A stretch of DNA of 64,000 nucleotides from Lepidodermella squamata (lineage: Eukaryota; Gastrotricha): NCBI GenBank assembly GCA_047495785.1, contig JBLDXI010000015.1, positions 868,001 through 932,000 of the forward strand, given 5' to 3'. Position 1 is the stretch's first letter. Each line of letters begins with the position of its first letter. Of the stretch, positions 34,872 through 46,800 are shown piece by piece. The position numbers and the translations under genes were made by a program. The notes below the pieces were generated by a model. The model was not told the origin of the DNA, did no database searches, and worked only from the letters and a program-made list of their open reading frames with translations.

Positions 34872-37190
34872 ATGTTCTTTATGATGATTCTTAGCTTTAC
34901 CGCAAGTTTTTCAGCTGTTAGCAGTTCAACAATGCAAAATAAAAAGCCTTACAAACTTTCCATTCTCGGCTTTGCTTCGCTGACCGGTTTCCCTCCTCTC
35001 GACGGTCTCAGCTGCTTTCCGTCAATGCAGATTCCAATCGATGCGGCTAATAATCAAAGCGATTTCTTACCGGATTATCACGTTGAAATGAGAATGGCGA
35101 CAGAGGGCTTTCTCGGCTATGAGACGCTCAACGGAATCATGGATTACATTGATTCATTCAGCCCAGGCAGCGATGCATATCGATCACCCATCATAGCTGG
35201 CGGATTGCTATCTCCAGGCTGTCTTCCCGCAGCTGCTACTCTTCATCACCTGAACTCCGTGATAATTTGCAACGGTTGCGCGTCCCCATTGGCAACGGAG
35301 AATCGGAAGAAGTACAAAAATTGGTACCTCAGCAGAATGCCCTCGGAAATGATGGCATATCCACGCATCAAACTCGTCAAAGAAATCGGAAAATGGAGTA
35401 GAATTGCCATATTATCGGATAATTCGAATGAATTCGATTACAACAACGGCGCTTTCTTCTACCAAGCTGCGATCAGAGCAAACTTGAGTGTGATTTTGTA
35501 CGATACATTCTCGGAGAGGCCAACCTTTGAAGCAATCGAAGCTTTGCAGAATACGAATGCAAGAATCATTTTCTTCGACGGGAACGGCCCGGCACTCCTG
35601 GACCTCTTCTGCCAGATGTTTTTGCGCGGTTTGGCAGCATCAAGATACGTTGTTTCTGCCCCTACAATAAGCTTCACCAACCCGAAAGATTATCCAGATC
35701 CCTATATGCCCGGTTGCTCTAGGGTGGTCTTGTCTAACCAAATGCGCAGTGCATTTTACATTGGCCCATTTCAATCCGCTGTGGAAAATAATGGGCCGAC
35801 TACGCTGGGATACGACCTACTGGAATTCGAACGCCTATTCGACGCAGCAACTAACAAGCGGCGGTCTGTTGAGTACGTCCTACGACATCGATGCCACGAT
35901 ACGATGCTAGCAGTTCTGGTAGCACTTAACATTACGGAACAAGTATTGAAATCCAGGAAAAACCTGACACTGAGGGATATGGCGCAATATCCGGATATTG
36001 TCATGAATATGGCCAATGAAAGCATGAAGTACGTCGACTTTCGCGGACTTACAGTCGGCCGTCAGAACTACTCAGTCCGGCTTCACGTGGATGACGAGCC
36101 TCAAATAATTGGCCAATGGTCACCTGAACGGGATTACGAAATGGTCTACAAAATCATCCATAAACCTGGCACAGATGTTTTGGATGATTCGACTTATCAA
36201 TCTGTCAAGATTCGGCCTATAGCATGGCAAACTCAGAACGGGAAGCCCCCAAGAGATGGGCCGATCTATCTAACTGAGGATGACAACATTTCCATACGAA
36301 TTACCGCTGCCTTTGTTTCAATAAGTGCGGCTTTATTTCTCGCGCAATCTGTTGCAGCTATCAAGGAGATTCTCAGAGTCAAGTTAAGTTCATCATCTAA
36401 TCCGGGCGTGTTTTGGCATGTGAAAACGACTATTGCCCCTGGGCTGCTATTCTGTGATTTGGCCGCTATTCTATTTGCTGTTCCACTTCAGGCGGTGAAT
36501 GGGAGTTGGATTTGCTATTTGCGAATCGCCTCAGCCGTTTTAGGGCTCAGCATCGTTACAGGGGTTCTTGTAGGCCGTCATTTGATCTATCTTTCAACGT
36601 TCAAAGATTTCAGGGTGAAAAAGCCACCATCGTCTGCATTTATGATGCCGTTAGTGTATTCGGTATCTCACAGCATACCTCCTGGTCGAATATCAGGAAA
36701 GTTTCCCAAACTCCTGCTCTACACTTTCAGCTTTGCCGCGGTCAACGCATTAATCGTCATTTTTTGGTTCGGTTTTGACGGTTTAACTTTTGTTGAAACG
36801 AACACCTTGAACATGCACTATGATTCTTCATCTGACACATTTTTGCAGCTGAATACTCGCTATTGTGATTCGACTTATCAGCTATTTTGGCTTATTACTA
36901 TTCAAGCTATCAACGCTGTTTGGCTGAGCTTAGGCATTATGGTCTCGTATTCATTGAAATCAGCACGGATGAAGATAGCGAACGGCGAGGTTGGTTACGT
37001 TCGGCTTGGACTGGTGAATTCATCGACTCTTTTGTTAGCCGGGCTTGCTGTAATGTTTCTCTTGTCTAAATCACCAACTAACCAATATATAGCTGCTTCA
37101 TTCTTGTTTATTTGCTTCTCGGCTGTGAATACGGCGATTATATTATTCAAAAGCTTCTACATGAATATTCGCCGTCTCTTCGTTCGCTAA
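34872..37190 (+). CDS. GABA-B-like class C GPCR, single exon
   Basis: This is an uninterrupted 772-residue frame. The frame is open upstream, but I start at 34872 because MFFMMILSFTASFSAVSS is a signal peptide. Residues about 30-470 form a Venus-flytrap ligand-binding region (ANF-receptor type): GYETLNGIMDYIDSF, SPIIAGGLLSPGC, SVIICNGCASPLA and WSRIAILSDNSNEF. Seven membrane helices follow from about residue 500: SIRITAAFVSISAALFLAQS, LLFCDLAAILFAVPLQAV, ASAVLGLSIVTGVLVGRHLI, LYTFSFAAVNALIVIFWFGF, FWLITIQAINAVWLSLGIMV, STLLLAGLAVMFLLS and IAASFLFICFSAVNTAIILF. There is no cysteine-rich domain between ligand and membrane parts, as in GABA-B rather than glutamate receptors. The true ligand is unknown. 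It faces a paralogue on the other strand, tail to tail. An AATAAA follows at about 37208. Confidence 0.9.
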   Translation: MFFMMILSFTASFSAVSSSTMQNKKPYKLSILGFASLTGFPPLDGLSCFPSMQIPIDAANNQSDFLPDYHVEMRMATEGFLGYETLNGIMDYIDSFSPGSDAYRSPIIAGGLLSPGCLPAAATLHHLNSVIICNGCASPLATENRKKYKNWYLSRMPSEMMAYPRIKLVKEIGKWSRIAILSDNSNEFDYNNGAFFYQAAIRANLSVILYDTFSERPTFEAIEALQNTNARIIFFDGNGPALLDLFCQMFLRGLAASRYVVSAPTISFTNPKDYPDPYMPGCSRVVLSNQMRSAFYIGPFQSAVENNGPTTLGYDLLEFERLFDAATNKRRSVEYVLRHRCHDTMLAVLVALNITEQVLKSRKNLTLRDMAQYPDIVMNMANESMKYVDFRGLTVGRQNYSVRLHVDDEPQIIGQWSPERDYEMVYKIIHKPGTDVLDDSTYQSVKIRPIAWQTQNGKPPRDGPIYLTEDDNISIRITAAFVSISAALFLAQSVAAIKEILRVKLSSSSNPGVFWHVKTTIAPGLLFCDLAAILFAVPLQAVNGSWICYLRIASAVLGLSIVTGVLVGRHLIYLSTFKDFRVKKPPSSAFMMPLVYSVSHSIPPGRISGKFPKLLLYTFSFAAVNALIVIFWFGFDGLTFVETNTLNMHYDSSSDTFLQLNTRYCDSTYQLFWLITIQAINAVWLSLGIMVSYSLKSARMKIANGEVGYVRLGLVNSSTLLLAGLAVMFLLSKSPTNQYIAASFLFICFSAVNTAIILFKSFYMNIRRLFVR

Positions 37191-37206
37191 AATGAAAAAA
37201 TCTCGC

Positions 37207-38073
37207 AAAATAAAGTACGGACGATAATTTTTGCCTCGCAATATTATTTCATTATCTTCCGAACCATGAGGAATTTTTTGACGCGGGTTTCACTGTTCGA
37301 TAGATCCAGTATGGATCCAGTTGCTGAAATTCTCGTTAGAATTGGATCCGAGCAGAAAAACTGGTCGTTTTTGAATTTCATGCTATTTTTGTTAGATAAT
37401 ATGGCAAGAGCTGTTCTTCGCTCTTGCCAGAGGATTCAAGTTTCATTCTGATTGCCCGTGATGGATCTGAGCGACCGATTTCTTAACAGAATACATCTCC
37501 CTAGCTGAAATTGGCAACTTCACCAGGTTGGCACAGATTTACCAAAAAATGTCAAAATGCCATTTCGGATCGCGTTTGGAGGATTGTGAGCTTCCTATGT
37601 CTTCCTCATTGAACTTGACTTGGCTTGACGACGATTGGCTCAATTCGCTGCCAGGAAAATGACGAGATGAAACCTTCCCGCAAGCATGATGCTGGTCCAA
37701 TCTAAATGCCATTTTTGAAAATGGTAAGCTTTTGCTAAAATCGCATGCGGCATTTTCACGACCAGTTTTTCTGCTAGGATCCAATTCTAACGATAATTTC
37801 AGCAAAATGTTTACCATGAGACGTACGATAGGACGCCGCGACTCGTAGAACATCAGAAATAATGTGATTTTTTAATGAGGTGCAAAGTCCAACTTCAAGT
37901 TTTTCTTTTCCTTTTTTTCTTTTATAAAACTGTGAATATTCACACTTCTAGCTCATTGTTTTTGAGGAAATATTATGGAAGCTTCGAAGCCCCGGCGTCC
38001 TATAGTACGTCTCATGATGTTTACCACACACTGTATCTATCGAACAGTGAATTTATTGTCCGTACTTTAGGAT
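37207..38073. repeat. Inverted repeat between two convergent receptor genes
   Basis: Several blocks in the 1.1-kb gap are inverted copies of each other: AAAGTACGGACGATAAT near 37212 with its inverse near 38060; CACTGTTCGATAGATCCAGT near 37291 with its inverse near 38030; and 37316-37369 (TTAGAATTGGATCC core) with 37760-37812. Since the two genes converge here, the simplest reading is that paralogous 3-prime flanks now face each other. Bases 34063-34871, upstream of the first receptor, show no gene. Confidence 0.6.
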
Positions 38074-38289
38074 AAATAATGATATAAATATTGAAATGCT
38101 TGGTCAGAGTTTTCCCTTAGTCACACTAAACAGGACACTTTGTCTTTAAATGTCCTTTAGTAGGTAAAAACAAAGAAAAAACATGCGTGTCGGCGTGGGA
38201 AATGTTACTTTTGAACCCTTGGAGCAAGATCCGGTTATTTGGAACAAAATTACAGCCTACACAAGCGTCTTTTTCTAGATTTCTTCCTT

Positions 38290-40848
38290 CTAAGAATTTG
38301 TATACATTTTAGACGGCATTGTACAGCTTCTATCCCGCGGAAAAGCCTCGCCTTGCCTAAATTTCAGTGAAAGTGACCCTCGCCTCGAACTGATTCCTTC
38401 AACAGGCATCGCAATTTTTGGCGGAGCAGATCTTTTCCTCGAAAGCAGGCCTACCATAAGTATCGAACAGCAGTAAATGTAGCAAGTCATCACAGCAAAG
38501 ACACTTGGGCCACTTCTGACAACGATAATCGCAATGATAGCTATCACACTCTGCGTGAGTAGTATGTATATAGCAAGCGAGATCGATTTCACAGTGACAT
38601 CGACGGTCACCGTCTTCTCGAGGCTTCTTTTCAGCGCTAGAAATATGCCGACTGCGAACACGACAGCCTGTAATGCAAGAGGCCCAATTAGCCATGCAGC
38701 TGAGGAATCTCCCAGCGTGCAAGTTAGCCATTTTTCGTGCACTATCAAATCATCATCAAAGCGATCGGCATATGCCTCCTCGTAGATTATTAGTACTGGC
38801 GAGCCGCCGATTTGGTACCATAAGATGAGTAGTACAGATTCAACCAAGATGGCGAGAATCATTATCTTCAAACATTTGAAACACTTGAGAGAATTTCTCA
38901 CTGCAGCAGTGGTGGTTCGAATTCTCGCTCTTCCAACGGCGCCACTTTTTGGCTTCGCAAGTGCAGACGACAGGGATAAAGTCATAAGAAATAAGCCAAA
39001 AATGAAAATTAACGGCGCACTGTAGCAAAAATTTGCTACAAATTCCGTAGTAGCTTTGTAGGGGTAAGTGAACGCTGTTGATTGAACTAAAATGCAACCG
39101 AGGACAGAAGATTTCAACTCGAATGGAAAGATGAAGGCATTGCCCGCTTTCACTTCTCGAAATGCCTTTGGTAAGTCGTGGAAATGGATTACTAGAAGTG
39201 AGATGATCAAACCACTTGAAATCACGTAGCTAGTTATGACGACCCAGCTAGGAACTTCTCGATGAACTGAAACATCAACAGACCGACTTCGAGGTGGTCC
39301 TCCGTTGAAAGTGTCCCATTTAGGGGGAATCCTAACTTGGAAACGGTCGACCAACCTCGGCGCGGTCAGGTTGTTATAGGACCAAACTGTTTTTCTAACA
39401 CCATTTTGGACCTGATCGACGATGATAACAGGGGTCGTGGATTCAGTTGTATTTGGCATGAAAGCCGTGCGGCCGTTTAGACCATAAACCTCAAGGGTAA
39501 CCGTCTTCAGCCTGATCAACTCCGTCAGCTCTTCTCGTCTCGATTCTGCTAAAATTAGGTCTTTCAAAGTTTCATTTCCTGTAACAGCCAAGATTTATAT
39601 GATTGATAGAAAGCTTTTATGCGGCATACTTCTGTTTAGCTCAATTTCGACGTTGTGCAAAATGTGAGCAGCGGCGTGAACCATTTCAAATGCGAAAATC
39701 CGCCACGAGAAGGTTGATGTCCTCGGAACTCCGCGGGTCTTGTTAGCCAGATAATCGTTGTAGAACTTCAGACTTATCCCGGTCTGACTTATTGTTTTCT
39801 CGGGATCTAAGGACAGCCCCTCGTTATCAGCCCCAATGTAAAGAGACCGCTCTGCAAATCGGTCTGTCATCGATTTGTCACAGCCATCCGGTCGCTGTAG
39901 CCCAGGGCTGAGAAGCTCGGTGGCTGTTCTGAATACCCAGACGTATTTAGGCCCGTGAAGGCCGATGTTAAGAGCAGTACAAGCGATTTTTGGGCAGACG
40001 TTGACGAAACATGTTGCGAAGATGATTCGCGAATCGGAAGCTTTGACCCGATACAGGGCATCGGTTGGATCATCGAAGAAGAACTCCTGGACTCCGATCT
40101 CGATATTCCGCTGTTGCAGCATTTTCATCATCCCAAAAGCGTCCTAAAAAGGCGAAAATCATTAGCTAAAGATTCACATGGGGAATTTTACCAGAAAAGA
40201 GACTTGAATTGCGTCCGAAACAATTGCAACCTTGTCCCAGTTCATGAGATCGAAGAATTGGCCTCGAATATCGGAAACCCGAGCAAGGGATGGCAAGAAA
40301 CGGTAGAAATTCGGAAATTTCTTTCGGTCACTCAACGACGGGTCATTGCAACCAGTTACCATGTCGATGAAGCCGAAATGGTGCGGAAACTTTGCCGCAG
40401 CCACGCAAGCTGCAGAACAGATCCCGCCGACGAACAGCGGTGGCACATAACCAATTTTCGCAGTTTCCTTCGTGAACTTCGAATTCAAGGGTTGGAATAC
40501 ACCGAATTCGGTTGAATTTGTTGTTGATAAGTCTCGCATAGGTTTGTAGTTGGTGAACAGGTTAACGGCCGCTCGAACAGCCGGACTGTCCGTACATTTA
40601 TCATCGGCTACGTCCAGGACCAAGTTGTACCCGGGTAGGACTTGATTGCCGCCGTTTATCGTGTCTAGGACTAGCTGAACTGTCTCGGTTGCAAAGGGAC
40701 CCATAGGCTGGACTGTCCCGCCCAGAGGCAACATGACCGGTAATAGAATGGTGAAATTCTTGTTGAGACTTGCAAGCTGGCATTGTAAGAGTGGCAGGTA
40801 AGCCGATAACAGTAACAATATGGTCTTTGCTGTCTGTTCGAAATTCAT
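38290..40848 (-). CDS. GABA-B-like class C GPCR, three exons
   Basis: Minus-strand exons are 40848-40192, 40143-39630 and 39578-38290, with phases 0 and 1 and introns of 48 and 51 bases, giving 819 residues. I start at 40848 (MNFEQTAKTILLLLSAYLPL, a signal peptide). The ligand-binding part includes MLPLGGTVQPMGPFATETVQ, LDTINGGNQVLPGYNLVLDV, FVGGICSAACVAAAKFPHHF and WDKVAIVSDAIQVSFL. Seven helices are visible in exon 3: WVVITSYVISSGLIISLLVI; SSVLGCILVQSTAFTYPY; APLIFIFGLFLMTLSLSSAL; KIMILAILVESVLLILWY; WLIGPLALQAVVFAVGIFLA; ISLAIYILLTQSVIAIIAII; and VMTCYIYCCSILMVGLL. Family and layout indicate a G-protein-coupled receptor with a Venus-flytrap domain; the ligand is unknown. The gene at 62549 is a close paralogue. 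Confidence 0.92.
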
Positions 40849-41558
40849 TCTTCGTAGTGAGAAGATGCGCCCTATAATAAAGCTCGTGCGAAGGTTCATT
40901 CCTCGGCTAATTATCGATATTTTGACTGCAAATGCGCTCGAACTCTGTAGTATTCTCAATTAGGGCTTTGATTGTCGTGGCTTTTGATGCAGTGTATCAC
41001 ACTTGAATGCGTAATTAGGCTAAGGCTTAAGACATGAACTGTCAGGGCTTTGGAAGCATGCCTATATATACCTAGAATTCAAATGCAGGATTCAACTTTC
41101 CATATTCAAAATTTCAGATTTTTTCGGTATATAAAGCGTGGCCTTTTAATGGCTTCCGGAATGTATTTTTCTTGCTTCAGCTTTCAGGATAACCTAGCCT
41201 TCATGATTTGGGAACATTTCATCGTGTCATAATTACCCAAAAATGTCAAGCTTTCCTGTAATTATGCTCCGACTATGCGTCCAAGTCTCAATTTTTCTAT
41301 TATATTTATATCGAACCGGCAATAAATTGTTTCTAATTCTTTCAAGAAAAGACAATACATTTGCTCAGTGACGCTAATTTTAATCAGCAAATGACGATGG
41401 CTAAATTATGCTTTAATCACGCCGTGACGTAATTAAATTCGTAAATACGTCGCAATTACGGGAGATTTCACCGCTTATTGCTTCGATTAAACTCTCACCT
41501 AAACAAAGTCAGTGAATAGCTTTCATTTTTATTGTTTATTTTTCTTACAACGATAAAA

Positions 41559-42827
41559 ATGGGTTATAGTAAGGCAAGAAACCGCCGAATGCCGTCGAAA
41601 ATGTCTCGTCCCGATTTCTATGGCCAACTAGGCGTTCCGAATACGGCAACGATGGCTGAGATCAAGTCGGCATATCGAAAGTTGGCCCTTCAACACCACC
41701 CGGACAAGGCCGAGTCGCACGAGGCGGCATGTGAGCGCTTTCGACTCATCCACGAGGCCTACAAGGTGCTGAGTGATGTGGATCAGCGACGCACCTACGA
41801 CGAGGCGATGGGCTATCACAGCACGGCCTCGGCAGAGCAATATCACGATGATGAAGAAACCAATTTCCACATGAAGTAAAATTAGTTATTGACCAGAAAT
41901 TTTCTTTAGAGAAAATTAAAAAAATTATGAAAATTCAGTATAAGCTGGAATAATCAATTTTTGAACCCCAAAAATGTTTTCCACAATTATATATTATTAG
42001 ACTGAGCGAATCGAGCTGATTAATTTGGTATATACCTTGAAAAATGTTTTTTCCAAAGTCATTGCATCAATTTTTGCCGGCTTGACCCAGTTTTTTATAT
42101 CATTTTCGCACGTTTTATTACCCCTCATTTTATTGCAGTGCGGAATTTTTCGGCGATGCGAATTTCGATGAGGAGAGTTTCGAGCGTTTTCGGAGCTTTT
42201 ACGCAAACATGACGAGTGGGATGGCGAATAATATTAGCGGCAAGCCACGCGCCGAGTTCGTCAATAAGCCGCGCAGCGGACCGCATCAGCAGCGAAACGT
42301 GACTTTCGACCTGCCTAAGAAATACACGCTACCGTTACTGGTAAATCTAATTAGTTAATTAGTTAATTAGTTAATTAGTTAAAAAGTTTCTCACGGTAAT
42401 TACGGTAATATATGAAATACGAAATTAATTCTCATTTATTAATTAAATTTGGAAAAATTTCAGAAAAATATTTATTAATTAATTAATTTTGTATCCATTT
42501 ATTAATTTTTAGGAAATTCTGAATCCATCCGGGGTGACTTTTCACCGCCTTCTCTGCGCCAGTCTGGCCGGGCTCGTTGTCCTGCTCAGCTTTTCATTCG
42601 GCGTCACGCCTCGCTTGGCTTCAATTGTCACGCTGCAAACTGATGACTCATCGGTCATTCCGACCAGCCACGCCGTTTTTCTCTCGATCTTAACGAATAT
42701 CGGCCTCATTCTGCCGATTTATTTCATCGCCAATCGCCTCAGCTCGTTTATTTTAATCGAAAAATGCGGCTGGTACACCTGTTTGCTTTATGACATGTTC
42801 GCACCACAGACTACCATAGGCCAGTAG
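41559..42827 (+). CDS. J-domain membrane protein 3
   Basis: Exons 41559-41875, 42139-42340 and 42513-42827 join with phases 2 and 0, giving 277 residues. I start at the second ATG (MGYSKARNRRMPSKMSRPDF) because it aligns with the MG-basic starts of the other two J-domain genes. The J domain is at about residues 18-88: DFYGQLGVPNTATMAEIKSA, HHPDK with HPD, and IHEAYKVLSDVDQRRTYDEA. Exon 2 encodes a Phe/Asp/Glu-rich linker (FGDANFDEESFERFRSFYAN) of the kind seen after J domains. Exon 3 holds two or three hydrophobic segments (LCASLAGLVVLLSFSFGV; HAVFLSILTNIGLILPIYFI). It is probably a membrane-anchored HSP70 co-chaperone. The polyadenylation signal AATAAATAAA is at about 42857. Confidence 0.87.
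42351..42380. repeat. Short tandem repeat in a J-domain gene intron
   Basis: An 8-base unit, TTAGTTAA, is repeated nearly four times within intron 2 of J-domain gene 3, directly after the splice donor. Confidence 0.8.
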
Positions 42828-42911
42828 AAAAAAACAATGAAAATTATTCACGTGCAATAAATAAATCCCTTCGCCGTTTAATTTTATTGAATAAGTAATT
42901 TCGTTATTTTA

Positions 42912-43898
42912 TCAAAGGACGATGGAAGATGCAACTGCTGATAGCAGGGTGTTGCGGTGATAGCGACGGGTATGTTGGCGAACATGAGCTGTGGTCGAGC
43001 TGGATTAAAAAAAATCGAAAAACTATTTAAATAAATACAAATTAGTTTATCAAAATTTCTATACATTTTTATATTTTGGGATTAACCATGGATCATGGAT
43101 GGAATTAACAATTGGATAAGCGTCAAAAACAGAAAATCCTCCAGTTTAAAGAAATTTGAGTAATTTTCAAATTTCAGTATATTTTAAATATTTCAATTTT
43201 GAAATAATTTCTGTAATTTTTGAATTTTACCTGTAATTGCAAAGCGGGCATTTTGCGCGACGTTTAAAAGCATTTTGACCTTCGCTTTTCACGGTTGAAT
43301 GAACACTCGATTGAAACGATGATGTTTGCAGATCGTTGTTCGAATGTTGCGGTTGCGATTGATGGAGGCGCGCATGGGTTCGAATTTCGACTGGTTTCTG
43401 CGTTGTGTAGTCACACTCGGGACATTTATAAGTCCGCCGCGTGTTGTGTACCCGGCGCATGTGCTCGTCCAGTTTCGAACCACTTCGAGTGGTATACGGG
43501 CACAGTGAACACGTTCTCAACAAATCAGCCTAAATTTGAAATTTGAAAAAATACGGGAAAAAATTTAACATTCGAAATTTTACCTCAAGCTGATTTTCGA
43601 ATTCGTGATGCTTCTGACTTGCTGGCGGGAAATACTGGTCGAATTCGGAAGCGTCGATATCGAAATTCAGGGCATCTTCAATTTTGATCGAGTTATTCGG
43701 AACGACGAATTCGAAAGATGATTCACAAGTCGGAACTAGCTGGTGCTGATATCGATTTGAGCAATCAAGCGTGTCGGTCCAGAAAATCGCATTCTTATTT
43801 GCGCTCGGGAACTGCTGATTGGTCGTGTGATGATTTTGAAAATAAGCGCAACTTGGAAAATCGGTATAAGCCCGATTGCTATTAGTGGAAGGATTCAT
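42912..43898 (-). CDS. C2H2 zinc-finger protein, likely transcription factor
   Basis: Minus-strand exons 43898-43584, 43529-43231 and 42999-42912 join in phases 0 and 2, giving 233 residues. The N-terminal half is Asn/Gln/Asp-rich with an acidic patch (IEDALNFDIDASEFDQYF) that may activate transcription. Fingers follow: CSLCPYTT...HMRRVH, CPECDYTT...HARLH, and a third, CPLCNYSSTTAHVRQHTRRY, whose histidines lie across the last intron. The third has one residue fewer than usual between cysteines and histidines, so either it is degenerate or the last junction is slightly off. The fingers resemble the C-x-Y-T/S-T type seen in hunchback- and REST-like proteins, but I cannot name an orthologue. 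Between exons 2 and 3 lie 231 bases with no coding signal. Confidence 0.75.
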
Positions 43899-46800
43899 TT
43901 TAAATTTCAAATTAAAATTACAGGAAAGCAATTAGTTAAAGAGATTGATTTTCAGGTAAAAATAAGGACGAATCAGTAATTACATAGGTGACGAAAGAGG
44001 CGTTTGCCAAGTTACAGTCACGCGATCAAAATGGGTGACGCGCGCAGTGGGTTGACACCAGCAATTTTCATTAAAAGGTGTAATAAAAATTGTGCGCGTG
44101 AAATCAGGTCACGCAAAACATGCGCGCGCGTGACCTAATATAAATCATCACCAGCAGCATGACCAAAATGAATGATGACACACACCTTACAAGGTGTCAA
44201 TAGATAGCAATTCATTTACCGATTTCTGAGTTATTTAACAGAATATTCAAGATTTTACAATCAATCAAAGTGGGTTGACATAAAATTATTGCCGATTACG
44301 ATGAAAAAATTGAAAATATTTCGGCTGAATTTTTAATTGCAATTATTTCTCAATTTTCCAATTTTTTGTATTCAATTTTAAATCAATTAATCACCTTTAT
44401 AATATGGTAAGGACAGCTTTTCTCGTCTTCAATTATTTTATTACTTCAAGTCAGTCGACGGCCTATTTCACGTCACTCTGTTATCAATCTGATCGAAAAC
44501 GTGAGCGATAACGTTAATATCCCCGCGTCGCTGGTTATATTTGTCGAACCAGCCTTATCGACATCACCAAAACTCGCCATGGCTAAGCTTTGAAACGCCC
44601 TGATGTATCACGCGCCTTTCGCTGTCACCCATACGCATTATCACCTGTCACTGGAGTGTTATTATTCAAACACTCGATTATTTTTGTTATTACAGCCACT
44701 CATCGTTGCAGTAATAACAGCCAAATCTATGAAATTGGCTGCAATAATAACAAAAGAAACAGTTGAGCCCGCGTGCGCTTGCTTCAAGGGGTGCACACGG
44801 CGCCCTGGGCGCTGCGTGCCGTCACCCGGACGGCGGCACCCGGGTCACGTGCTTGACGGGCGGCCCGTTGAAACCAGTTTTAGATGGCAATAAATATTCG
44901 GAGAATAATTCAACGCTAAAACAATATTTTTATAATAAAATTAAGAAAAATCTTAAAAATTTTTAAAATTCGGGGGACACTGCACCCCATTTCTTGAGGT
45001 GGATTGAATTATTCAAATATTATTTAATCTCTTTTTCTTTACAAATTTGAGCATCCACATGTTGACAACTTCATTACAGGCGCGAAAATTAATTTGTTAA
45101 TTAAATAACCGCAATTATTCTTTTTGTTATAAGGTGAAAAATGACCAAAAGTGTGAAATTTTTTACATCTTTTCCATCAGATTAACTTTTCCTTCACTTA
45201 ATTTCGTCATCGCAGGTGAAATGAGAGTCAAGCTCAATGATGGTCGTAAAACGCAACCTGTGACACTAATTATTATTACCTGGCACTTTCGTTTTTAACT
45301 GCCAAATAATAAGCTGCAATTCATCATAATTGCGCTACAAAATTCACAACGATGCAGGCTTTAATCCGTTGATTGGCGTTGTATTAGTGTCAAAATTCGA
45401 CAGTTGCGGAAGCGCACGTGCACCGGATTATCGTACCAGGCCCGGAACATGCGACCAGGGCCCTTGACCTCGCCACATGACGGTCCGCCCTGACCCTCAT
45501 CGAAATTCCAAAATGTGGGACAGTGCCGAATTTCATCGCGAACGATACTACAGGTAATTCTTGGGGGCTGTAGCGTAAATAAACACAGTTAAAATAGACA
45601 GCGAGAGAAATAGCGCGCGTATTTATTTTAACAAGTCGAAGATTTTTTGTTTAACATTATTATTTCGCGGCGCGGCAAGCGCATTCTGATTAGTCGTTTT
45701 GTTTACCCGTCTTCCGGCGCGGCGCGAAAGCACAGGCGCATCTTTTCTTCATCTCCGACAGCTCGTCTGGTAGCATAGAAAATTGCATAAAACAAAAGGC
45801 GGCTGGTTTTACAACGTGCGTGAAGAGCCCTTCAATAAAATCTCATCTGACCTACTGCGTACGCAATTAGTAGTGTAGGAGTGTGTGCGTTATCTCCTCA
45901 CTCGGTCAAAAGGCAGGTGGTTGAAACACATGCTTGTCTGCTGATTGATCGCCGCGATTCCTAAATCCCTTCATGTTGTAATACAGCAATAAAACGCGTT
46001 TTTAAATCATCCACCTTAATCTGGCACATCATCGTTTCGCTGTAAAATTAATCCGCGCTGTAACGGTCGAATTTTGTTGGCATTTTCCACCTGTGGCTCG
46101 CGAGCTAATCGAGGTGCGAGAGAGGCCGGTTTCGAAAAATAAACACACCCTCGTGTGATTGGCGTGCTGGCCTGGTCGCCCCGGGCGGGCGCCACTTCGT
46201 CGCCGGCTGCGGAATTCCGGCACCTGTGCTGCGTTTCAGTCACCCGTGCTCGATTAGGGCCAATTATCACGCAAAATTGACCGGTATCATCTTTCAAACA
46301 CCGCCATTTAATTGATAGCCGGCGTCTCCGCGGCAGAGATGGCGCCAACTTTCGGCAGGTACCATCTGTTTTTCGCGCCGTAGTAAATAACCGCGCGCGC
46401 AAGTTAATTTTATTATTTAATTATTTATTTCACCGGAAATTTCACGTTTTCTCAATTTATCAGGAATAGCCACTCGAGTTGCTAGTTTCCGTTGTCTATT
46501 ATTGAATATTCAATAGCGTGGCGGGGTTTATCTGCGTAGCGGGGCGCCAGCGCACGTCCCTATACGATACGAGGCGAGATAATCTCATCCCCTTAATAAT
46601 TGCATCTGATGATGATGCGATTAACGCTCCTCTTGAAATCGCGCACGTGTTTATAGATTAGTAGACTATCAAATTTTACGACCAAGACGGCGGCGGTTCG
46701 AGAGCTGCGCGCGACAGTAATTTGTCACCACCGGTCACTTTATTAATAAATGTCCTCCTTAATATAAATAATCGTCGTCAATAATTACGATTACTCTCTT

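Noticed and set aside
44603-44966. Open frames over the GC-rich patch at 44.8 kb
   Set aside because: All three plus frames and one minus frame are partly open, none has a convincing domain or splice structure.
46016-46402. 128-residue minus-strand open frame upstream of the still-life gene
   Set aside because: It is Arg-rich and GC-driven, with no domain and no matching splice phase to the 45361-45567 exon.
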